In this document: piece after piece, positions 27,243 to 36,800 of the stretch
How positions within the stretch are numbered: position 1 is the first letter of the stretch
How the letters are laid out: the number at the start of each line of letters is the position of its first letter
NCBI RefSeq assembly: GCF_014054725.1
Contig: NZ_CP059563.1
Span: 596,868 to 660,867 of the forward strand
DNA: 64,000 nt
Direction: 5' to 3'
Origin: Conchiformibius steedae
Lineage (GTDB): Bacteria > Pseudomonadota > Gammaproteobacteria > Burkholderiales > Neisseriaceae
The notes under the pieces: model-generated
Databases searched by the model: none
What the model was told of the DNA's origin: nothing
What the model saw: only the letters and a program-made list of their open reading frames with translations
Program-made: the position numbers and the translations under genes

Positions 27243-28261
27243 TTTTGCCAGTACACCCAAAGCCTTATTCAAATGAGTTATTTTCATCGTGGCTGATTCG
27301 TTTGGCACACGCTAATGGACTAAAGGTACAGACGTTTTGTCATCTTTTGTTTCCACATTATGAAATATGGAACAGGGATATTGACCGTCATGCGCCTGAT
27401 TGGTTGATAGACTTGCTGGCTGAAAAAACCGGTTGTTCAGTCGCTGATATTCATAACACAACATTGGATAGTTTTAAAGGTAAATTATTTGATATAAATA
27501 AACTTTCAGGGCAATTGTTTTGGATAAACAGCTTGAAAGCCAATCATCGCAAACGCGCTAGTTACGCCATAACTTTTTGTCCGCAATGTTTGGCGGAAGA
27601 CAAAGAGTCATATTTTCGTCAATCGTGGCGCGTAGCATTGCAGACGTTTTGTCCCAATCATCAATTATTGCAATATGACTGCTGTCCGCAATGTCAAACT
27701 TATATTGCATTTCATCGGCAGGAATTAGGCAGACCTCAGCAATTTCAGTTTACAGAATTGAAATATTGCTGGTATTGTCAATTTGATTTGAGCCAGAGCC
27801 TGTGTATTCCAGTTGTGTTTAATCATTATGCTATTCAGACACAATGGCAAAATTGGCTGTTTAAGTTGAGTGATAAGCATTCAATATGGCGTGTGGAAGA
27901 GTACAATAAACTCAAAGTGTTGCATCATTTACTTGTGGTTAGTACATCGCAAAGACTTGCCCCTAATTTGTATGAATATCTATGCCAACGAGTACAACAA
28001 ACCCCAATCAACCTAGACCGTAGCCAACGCACTATTTGGGAAAGCCGCAGGCTGTCTGAAAAGCATAGTACAATTTATGCGTGTATGTGGCTGCTGCAAA
28101 ATTATCCGCACAACCTAATCCGCGCATGGCAGGATAAGGCTTTGCGGTATAATCATTTACTGAAAGATTTTCGGAATTGCCCTGATGACTTTCGGCAAAT
28201 GGTATCGCAGATGAATCGGAATGTGCATAAAGATTTGTATAATCAAAATAGAGATTTTTGA
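27239..28261 (+). CDS. tniQ: TniQ/TnsD-like target-site selector
   Basis: TniQ-family proteins recognise the attachment site and recruit TnsC. The N-terminus (HPKPYSNELFSSWLIRLAHANGL) is the family signature, and zinc-binding pairs are in FCPQCL, FCPNHQLLQYDCCPQCQ and YCWYCQ (about residues 112-180). The C-terminal 150 residues are helical and probably read DNA. It is 340 residues, shorter than Tn7 TnsD (508). The element lies in the last codons of lipA, so I infer that this protein recognises the conserved lipA 3' coding region, as TnsD does for glmS; that is untested. It is last in the operon. Confidence 0.9.
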   Translation: MILPVHPKPYSNELFSSWLIRLAHANGLKVQTFCHLLFPHYEIWNRDIDRHAPDWLIDLLAEKTGCSVADIHNTTLDSFKGKLFDINKLSGQLFWINSLKANHRKRASYAITFCPQCLAEDKESYFRQSWRVALQTFCPNHQLLQYDCCPQCQTYIAFHRQELGRPQQFQFTELKYCWYCQFDLSQSLCIPVVFNHYAIQTQWQNWLFKLSDKHSIWRVEEYNKLKVLHHLLVVSTSQRLAPNLYEYLCQRVQQTPINLDRSQRTIWESRRLSEKHSTIYACMWLLQNYPHNLIRAWQDKALRYNHLLKDFRNCPDDFRQMVSQMNRNVHKDLYNQNRDF

Positions 28262-28673
28262 ATTTTTTAGATAAATTGGTTGTAATATTGTAATTTACAT
28301 TAAATAATTCAGCATTGATTGTGTGTAAAAAACTTATACCATATATGAAAGTATTGGGGTTGGATAAAATGGGATTTTAGGCTTTAATTTCCAAAAGCCT
28401 TTTTCTTTCCATTTGTTATCTTGAATGGGCCTTTTACTTTCGGTTTAAGTGAAAATTGATATAAATCATAGGTTTTTGTGCTGTGAAATTAAAAAGAAAT
28501 CAGGACGGAATCTATGCACATTCCACATCAAATTCTATTAATCTTAATAGTCTTAATGTGAGTTCGGGATAAGAAATCATATTCAATCCGAATTTTTCGC
28601 AATTCGTTATCCATTTGACAGATAAAGTGTGGCAAATATTTACAGATTCCTTATTCCGAACTCACGTTTGTCG
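28262..28673. other. 412-base AT-rich gap between tniQ and tpsB
   Basis: No gene is supported. The right part is a 108-bp inverted-repeat element (listed separately). The left part has a small hairpin (AGGCTTTAATTTCCAAAAGCCT near 28379, imperfect) followed by TTTTTCTTT, which could end the tns operon. Confidence 0.5.
28558..28665. repeat. 108-bp MITE-like inverted repeat beside tpsB
   Basis: Imperfect 21-bp ends match at 19 of 21 positions in inverted orientation: the left begins GTGAGTTCGGGATAAG and the right ends CTTATTCCGAACTCAC. The 66-bp interior has no ORF. It ends nine bases from the tpsB stop codon. Such a layout fits a non-autonomous element mobilised by an insertion-sequence transposase, or the remnant ends of one; I cannot name the family. 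Confidence 0.55.
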
Positions 28674-30428
28674 CTAAAACGAAACATTCAAGCTGACCGC
28701 CAGCGTCTGCCGTTTGGTAGGGAAATGCTTGGGACGGCTAATCGGTTTGGCAAGGGACACATCGTAAGACCATGCCCCGCCCGCTTTAATTTGCCCGCGT
28801 ATGCCCACTGCCCCACCTGCTAGGGTTTGTCCCAGCAGGTATTCGGCTGACGGTCCCGATACCCGTCCTGCGTCTGCGCCCACATACAGTTGCTGTCCTT
28901 TGGCAAACTGCCAGGAAAGGGTATTGCGCCAATACAGTCCGCGTTCTGCCGACAGCGACATTTCGCCGTCAAAACCGCGCACGGTGTGTCGTCCGCCAAT
29001 GGCGATTTTGTCTTGGGGGGTTAAGGGGGTTTTGTTCCATTGGGCATGAAGGCTGCTGTCCCAAGCAAAGGGCTGTTTGCCGATGGCAAAGGGCAGGTTG
29101 ATATCGGCATCGGCAGTAATCACTTTCATACGCGCTGTGCCTTCGCCAAATGCCTGTTCGGGGGCTGCTTGTGCGCCATACAGCCCTGTACCGCGTTTAT
29201 AGGCTAGATTGGCGTTTACGGTGGCTTTGCCCCAGTATTCTTTATGGCTGATGTTGGCAGTCCAACCGCCGGTGCGGCGGCGTTGCACTTCTACTTCGGC
29301 ATCATCGATATAGCTTTGGGATTCTTTGCTCCACAATTTCAGCCCGACATGGGTTTTGCGTTTGCCGTCCCGATACAGCAGTCGGCTAAAGCCCAAATCG
29401 GTGCTGATGCTTTTGCCGTTATAGTCGTAGATTTGGTTGGCTCCTGCCACGGCTTGGTGGTAGCGGTAGCCGTTGCGGTTGAACGACCATTGCCATTTGC
29501 CTACGGGAACGGAATAGTGTAGGGAATAATTGGCGGTTTTGCCTTTGACTTTGCGTCCGTCTTCATCATGCAGCCGTGGGGTTTTGCCCAAGTGCCGTCC
29601 GTAGGACACATAAAACATATCGCTTAAACCCAAGGGGTTGTCTAAAGAAACGGTGGCGGTGCCTTGGTATTTGCCAGTGGCTTTGCTGCCGCCGTTATCG
29701 GCACTGAAGCTGGCACGGATGGGGACGGTTCTTTGTTGCCACGCAATTTGAACGGTGCTTTCATTGGGTTGTTCGGCGGGGGCGATTTGAATGTCGGCTT
29801 CGGCGGTGGGAATGCGTTTGAGATTCTCCAGACCTTGTTCTAAATCGTGTAGGTTCAGCAGTTTGTCGCGGCGGGTGGGAAATTCGTTTTGAAAGGCGGC
29901 AATGCGCCCGCTGTGGGTGTGTTCGCGGTCTTGCTCGGAAACCTGAAAGGATTTAATGAAGCCTGGCATCAGGGTCAGTTGCAAACGCCCTTGGTTTAAG
30001 TCTTGGGGGGCGGCGAGTATGCGGGTGGTGGTGTAGCCGCGTTCAATCACTTTGTTCTGCGCCAAGGTCATGATGCGGTTGATGTCGTCTGCATTCAGAC
30101 ACGCACCTGCCTGAAAACCGCTTTGGCGTTGGGCGTATTTGAGTGCAAAGCCGAATTTGTCGGCATATTCGCCGACCAAATCTATTTCGTGAATGGGAAA
30201 ACAGGGACCATGGTTTTGAGTGGCGGGGGTAAACTCCGTTACGCCCTGCGGGGCAGGCAGACGTACGTCCCGCTCTTCCTGCATCTGCTGTTGCAACTGC
30301 TGTCTGCGCTGTTGTTCTTGGATATTTTGCTGCTGCTGGATGTCGGTTAAGGTTTCGTTGAAGGTTTGGGCGAACAGGGTGGGGGAAAAGGCGGCAAAAA
30401 CCGATAGGGTGAGCAGACGAAGGCGCAT
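28674..30428 (-). CDS. TpsB outer-membrane transporter of a two-partner secretion system (FhaC/ShlB family)
   Basis: TpsB exports the TpsA exoprotein through the outer membrane. A signal peptide (MRLRLLTLSVFAAFSPTLFA) is followed by a Gln-rich helix (about 25-60), two POTRA domains (about 75-220, with CLNADDINRIMTLAQNKVIERGYTTTRI) and a 16-strand barrel containing the secretion motif TVRGFDGE and the final Phe (SLNVSF). 584 residues, standard length. It is divergent from tpsA across a 430-base region. Base composition is close to the chromosome and unlike the tns genes, suggesting that the cargo came from a Neisseriaceae background. Confidence 0.93.
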   Translation of the reverse strand: MRLRLLTLSVFAAFSPTLFAQTFNETLTDIQQQQNIQEQQRRQQLQQQMQEERDVRLPAPQGVTEFTPATQNHGPCFPIHEIDLVGEYADKFGFALKYAQRQSGFQAGACLNADDINRIMTLAQNKVIERGYTTTRILAAPQDLNQGRLQLTLMPGFIKSFQVSEQDREHTHSGRIAAFQNEFPTRRDKLLNLHDLEQGLENLKRIPTAEADIQIAPAEQPNESTVQIAWQQRTVPIRASFSADNGGSKATGKYQGTATVSLDNPLGLSDMFYVSYGRHLGKTPRLHDEDGRKVKGKTANYSLHYSVPVGKWQWSFNRNGYRYHQAVAGANQIYDYNGKSISTDLGFSRLLYRDGKRKTHVGLKLWSKESQSYIDDAEVEVQRRRTGGWTANISHKEYWGKATVNANLAYKRGTGLYGAQAAPEQAFGEGTARMKVITADADINLPFAIGKQPFAWDSSLHAQWNKTPLTPQDKIAIGGRHTVRGFDGEMSLSAERGLYWRNTLSWQFAKGQQLYVGADAGRVSGPSAEYLLGQTLAGGAVGIRGQIKAGGAWSYDVSLAKPISRPKHFPTKRQTLAVSLNVSF

Positions 30429-30858
30429 GGTTACGTTCCTGTTGGGTAAAAAAATAGCGGCTATTTTAATTACTGCGTTTTGCCAAACGGGGTAAAGGGC
30501 GTATGGTTTCTGCTTTTGCTGTTTAAAGATTTAATATTTAAGGAAAAATAATTTTAATCAAGGACTAGACTATTTTGCTTGATTTTTATGTCTTAACTGC
30601 TCTTGGAATAAAAGAAAGATGAATAATAAACAATTGACTACCTGATAAATATTCCCATTTTAATGGTTGGTAAAAAGGCTTTTTTATACTAAAGCGGGAC
30701 AAATTCGTTGTCATGGGACAAATAATCGCCGATAATCTGCCCGCTATGGCATTTTGCCACTAATTTATTGAGTTTTGTATATTTTTAACGTGGTATCTGT
30801 TTCTGTCTGATACGGACGGATACCCGCTTATTTTTTACTTGGAAATAAAATAGCCGCC
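30429..30858. other. 430-base divergent control region of tpsB and tpsA
   Basis: No gene is supported. AAAATAGCCGC occurs both just before the tpsA start (30849) and, reading the other way, about 20 nt upstream of tpsB as part of the palindrome AAAATAGCGGCTATTTT at 30447-30463. Two GGGACAAAT copies lie near 30703 and 30715. Either could be a binding site; no regulator can be assigned. The AT-rich centre probably holds promoters for both genes. Confidence 0.45.
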
Positions 30859-33800
30859 ATGACTGAAGTCCGCACTAATGAATCCAAAACCGCTACTTTT
30901 GCGCCGTCCCTGTTGCATTTCTCGCTGATGCTGGCAATGGGAACGGCTGTGATTGTGCCGGCTGCGGCTGCGGACATTCAGGCGGATCAGTCTGCGCCCA
31001 AAAACCAACAGCCCACGGTGTTGAACAGTGCCAACGGTATGACCCAAGTCAATATCCAAACGCCTTCCGCAGGCGGGGTGTCGGTCAATCAGTACCGTCA
31101 GTTTGATGTGGACAGCCGTGGTGCGATTTTGAACAACAGCCGCCGCAATACGCAGACGCAGTTGGGCGGTTGGATTCAGGGCAATCCGTGGTTGGCAACG
31201 GGCGAAGCCAGAGTGATTGTTAATCAGGTTAATTCCGCCAATCCCAGTTTGTTAAACGGTTATATTGAAGTGGGCGGCAAACGGGCGGAAGTGGTGTTGG
31301 CAAATCCGGCGGGAATTCAGGTGGACGGCGGCGGCTTTATCAATTCGGCAGGGGTAACGCTGACAACGGGGCTGCCTTTTATCCGCAACGGGCAGTTGGA
31401 CGGTATTCAGGTGGCGGGAGCGGGTAAGGTGGGCATCGGTAAGGGCGGTTTGGACGGTCGTGATGCCGATTACACCCGAATTTTAAGTCGTGCCGCCGAA
31501 ATCAATGGCGGGATATGGGCGAAAGATTTGCAAATTACGGCAGGGGAAAATGATTTTGATGCAGCAGGTAAGCATACGCCCCGTTCATCGACCAATACTC
31601 CTGCCGTTGCCATTGATACTGGCGAATTGGGCGGTATGTATGCCGACAAAATTACTTTAATCAGCACCGATAAAGATGCCACCGTCCGCAATCAGGGACA
31701 GATATTTGCCCAGGCGGGCGGGGTCAGTATTGATGCGGCGGGCCGGTTGGGCAACAGCGGGACGCTGGCTTCACAGGGCAGTGCCGATATTCGTGCCAAG
31801 CAGGTGGAAAACAGCGGCACGGTGTCGGCAAAAGGACAGTTGAATCTGCGGGCGCAGTCGGCGCAGAATACGGGTGCGGTATTGTCGGGCGGGGAACTGA
31901 ATGTTCGTGCGGACGCGCAATTAAACAATCAGGGCAATATTCAGGCAGCACGTTTGGACGTGGAAACACCGCGTTTGGATAACAGCGGTGTGATGTCGCA
32001 AACGGGTTTGCAGGGTTTGGCGGTGGAAAGTGCCGGCAGTTTTACCAACAGTGGCAAAATCGGCTATCCCGAAGCCGATGCGCCGACTGTCGGCGGTGGC
32101 AGCACAGCCGCCCCGTCTGCCCCCACCCCTGGCAACAGTGCGGGGGCGGGTGGCAGTGCGTCTGCGCTCACTACTCCGCCGGCGGTACAGAACTTTGCCG
32201 CCGGCAGCATTAAAACCGGTCAGGCATTAAACAACAGCGGCAGGATTCAGGCCAACGGCGGTATTGATTTGACCCTGCACAACGGTTTGAACAACCGTGG
32301 CGAAGTCAATCTGAACAGCCTGATGGTATCGGGCGAAACCTTGTCCAACCAAGACGGCAAAATCTTGGCGCAAAGCACGGATATCCGTACCCGTACCGTT
32401 CAAAACGACCGTGGACAGATAACGGCGGGTAAAGCCTTGAATGTCCGCAGCGAGCAGGTCAGCAACCGTGCCGGCAAACTGCAATCGGCGGGCAATGCCG
32501 ACTTAAATGTTTCCCAGCGTTTGGATAATCAAGGCGGCGAAATTACCGCCAATCAAGCCCTAAACATTCACGACCAAGGCGCAAAAACCCTGCACCTTGA
32601 CAATACGGACGGCAGTGTATTGGGCGGCGATGTGTCAGTGCAAAGCCAATCCCTGAACAATCGGGGCAAACTGGCGGCTGCCCGTGATTTGTCTATTGAT
32701 GTTAAAGACGATTTACACGTTGAGCGCGATTTGGAAGCGGGCAATGCTTTAAGCATCAGCACCGAAGGCAGTCTGAATAATACCCGCAACCTTACAGCCG
32801 AAGCTGCCGTTCAAGTGCGCGCCAAGCAGAATGTCAGCAACCGTGGTCTGATAAACAGCAACGGTCTGACCCGTGTGGAAGCTGGTCAGGAACTGCTCAA
32901 TACCGGGACGGGACGGATTTACGGCAATCATGTGGCTTTGGCGGCAGATAAGCTGAACAACCGCGAAGAGAACGGCAAAGCAGCGGTGGTGGCGGCGCGT
33001 AAGCGTTTGGACATCGGTGCCAAACAGATTGTGAATCAAGAAGGCGCACTACTGTCCAGCGAAGGGGATTTAGCTATTGGCGGCAGCCTGACAGCCGAAC
33101 ATACCGCCCAAGGGCGGGCAGAGAGCCTGATTAACGGCAGTGCTGAAATCCGCTCTGCTGGAGATATGGTTTTACGAACTAATAACCTATCTAACCGCAA
33201 TTTGCATTTCAAAACTGTTGAGCGTGAAATTGATGGTTCTCGTAAACAGATTACAGAGTACCAACCAAAAAATGAGAATAAACGTTTTGATTCTTCAAAT
33301 GTAACTGGTTGGGGCGAAGCGGAAACGGTTTATTTAGATGGTCGGCGAGTAGAAGACTATACACGTTATATTTATACCCGTTATGAAACTCAACACGAAG
33401 TTGAAGCAAGCTCGCCTGCCATCATTGCTTCTGGCGGTCGCTTGATTTTAGACGGCTCAAATTTACAGAACGATAAAAGCCATATTTTGGCTGATGGAAT
33501 TGATATTATTCAAAATGATGTCCAACAAATTGATGGAGAAGGCGAACACCGTATCCGTGTAACCGATAGTACAAAGCAAGACCATTGGGTTGGTTGGAAT
33601 CGCAGAGGAACAAAGCACAGGTCCAAATGGGGAGATAAAGCAAATTATCCACTTGCTGATATTGTCAAACCCATTAAACTGAATGTATCGGTTTATGACA
33701 AAAACCATCAAGGTAAGGTGGAAACACATTTTGCAGAAGGTGTTTCTACGACCACTATTGCAGGAGCAAATCATGACCTGTCTAAAATTTTAAGTTTAAA

Positions 33801-36800
33801 TACAGGGATTAAATTACCAAATAGTAGTTTATATACAGTTAATCCAACACGCTCCGGTTGGTTGATTGAAACTGACCCTGCCTTTGCCGATTACCGTCAA
33901 TGGCTGGGCAGCGATTATATGTTGCAGGCATTGAGCATTGACCCTGCCAATACCCACAAACGGCTAGGGGACGGCTATTATGAGCAAAGACTGGTTAATG
34001 AACAGATTAACCGTTTGACTGGCTTCCGCCGTTTGGACGGTTATCAAAGCGATGAAGAACAGTTTAAAGCCCTGATGAACAGCGGCGTAACCGCTGCCAA
34101 AGCCATGGGGCTGACCCCTGGCATAGCCCTGACCGCCGAGCAGGTGGCACGGCTGACGGCTGATATTGTGTGGCTGGAAACCCAAACCGTTACCCTGCCA
34201 GACGGCAGCACCCAAACCGTACTTGTCCCCAAAGTCTATGTGGTGGCGCGTTCCGGCGATATAAAACCTACGGGGGCATTTATTTCAGCTAACGATTTAC
34301 GGTTAAATGCTTCCGGCACATTAGCTAACAGTGGTTCGCTCAATGCCCGTAAAGTAATGGTTTTAGATGTGGAAAATCTCCGGCATCTGAACGGCTCTGC
34401 CCGCGCGGATTCCTTAACGGTTCGTGCTGGGAAAAGTATGGATATTCAAGGGGGAACATTTACCGCCAAGGATTATCTCGGTGTACATTCTGATGGTACA
34501 TTGAATCTGACAGCAGACAGCGTAACAAGCGAAAAAAACAGTGCCAATTCAGAAAGCCAACACACAAATTTAGGTCGGATAGCCGGTTTGTATGTAACAG
34601 GTGCTAACGGCACGCTGTCCCTGTCTGCCCGTGATTTAAATGTGCAGGCTGGTAAAATTGACAATCAAGGTACGGGCAATACCGTTATTCTTGCAGAAGA
34701 CAGCCTAAATATCGGCACATTACAAACTGGCTATCGGCACAGTCATACCCAAGACGAACACAATTACCAAATTGACGGTATCAAACAAGCTATCGGCAGC
34801 AATATTAACGGTAAAGGCAATGTGCTGATTCAATCCAACGGTACTGCGTCAATACAAGGCAGCAATCTGAAGAGTGAAACTGGTATATTGGCAGTGAAAG
34901 CCAAGAATTTGAACATTACTGCCGCGCAAAACAGTAGTGAGTTTGAATCAGCACACCGTCATACCGATAAACGTCTTGTTGGTAAATCCACCGAAACATA
35001 CCGTCATACCGATAACCGCACTGAAGCGGTATCCAGTGTATTGAGTGGCAATAAGGTTCTATTGCACAGTGATGGCGATATGCACATTACTGGCAGCCAT
35101 GTGGTATCGGACGAACATACCCAGCTGACGGCAAAAGGCAAAATCAAAGTTGATACCGCACAAAGCACCCGTCAAAGCAGTACCCTGTCTCAAAAAGACC
35201 GTTCAGGTATCAGCATAGATGACGGCAGTCTGTTGTTTGGCAAATACAAAAAGGGTGAAGCTGCTACCCAAGGCGAAGTCAGTAGTACTGTCAGCACCAT
35301 TGGCAGCATAAACGGAAAAGTGGACATCTATGCAGATGGCAATATTGATTTGACCGGTGCCGATATTATTGCAGCCAAGGGCGGGAGCATTTCTGGTAAC
35401 AATATTAAAGACCATGCAGTGATTGATACCGCCGATAGTGAACTGACCCGTTTTAAAGAAAGTAACGGCTTATTTATCGGAGCAAAAAGTAATGTGGCTG
35501 ATGCGGTTGCCAATATTCAAAACAGTGGAAACCGTGCCGCACAAAGCGACAATCCGCGCCTACAAGCCTTATATGCGGCTAAAACAGCTTATGGGGTCAA
35601 AGATTTGGCGGCTATTGCGGCAGCTACGCAAGGGCAAGGAAATGGTGCAGCGAAGGAAGCAGAAGGAAAAATTACCATAGGCATTGGCACGCGCCGAAGT
35701 GAAAGCCATGACCGCGCCCATAGTGAAACCGTACGCAAAACTACAGTGTCCAGTGAAAAAGGCAGTGAATTTGTAATTCAAGCACATGGCAAGCAGACAC
35801 CCGATGCGGGCGATTTGCTGCTGGAAGGAGTGGATTTCAATACAGGGGACTTGGTTTTAGATGCTAAGCGTGATTTAAAAATCGGCAGTACGCAAGCACG
35901 GCAGAATCAGGAAAGTGAAAGCCGCAGCATGAGTGCGGAAGTAGGAGTATATGCTGCCGGTCAGTTAGGCGGTAACGGTGCCAGTGGCGGCATCGGTATC
36001 TACGGACAAGGCAGCTATAGCAAATCAGGCAGCACCTTGGAAAGTATCGGGCATGAAGAAAGCACAATTAATGCTGACAAACTGACTTTGCGTAGCGGCC
36101 GCAATGCGGATTTGAAGGGGGCGGTAGTCAATGCCGAGCGCATAGAAGGCAATATTGCCGGTAATTTCACTTTGAGCAGTGAACAAGATACTGACCGTTA
36201 TCGGCAAAAAGCCATTTCCGGCCAGTTGGAAGGACGTTATGCCATCTACGGTAGTGATAGTGGCGCTCAAGGCAATTTCAGTTATAGCGACAGCAAAAGC
36301 GATTATCGTAGTGTTCAAGAGCAAACCAAACTGCACGCTGGAAAAGGCGGATTGGATTTATATGTCGGTGGGCATACCCAATTAAACGGTGCGGCCATTA
36401 CCAGTGATGCGGATAAAAACCTTAACCGTTTCAGCACCCAAACTTTAGGCCACAACGATTTGGAAAACGAAGCCGCTTATCAAATGCGTGGTGGCAGTAT
36501 CAGCTTTAATACCAACGGCGAAAGTCCCATGGAAATGTTGGGGAACTTGGCGGCTGCTCCCGGTTTGGCGATGCCGGTGGGAGATAAGAAAAGCAGCACT
36601 ACCCACGCCGTTCTAACCAAAGGCAATATTGAAGTACGCGGCGATGCCAATGGCAGCAGCCTGAAAGGCATTAAACGCCATGACGAAGGTCATCAGCCGT
36701 TGGAGCGGATTTTTGACTTGAAAAAGGTCAGCGAGCGTCAAGAGATGGCTCAATTAGTCGGCGAAGTCGGCTTCCGGGCCGCAGGCGATGTAGCAGGCGC

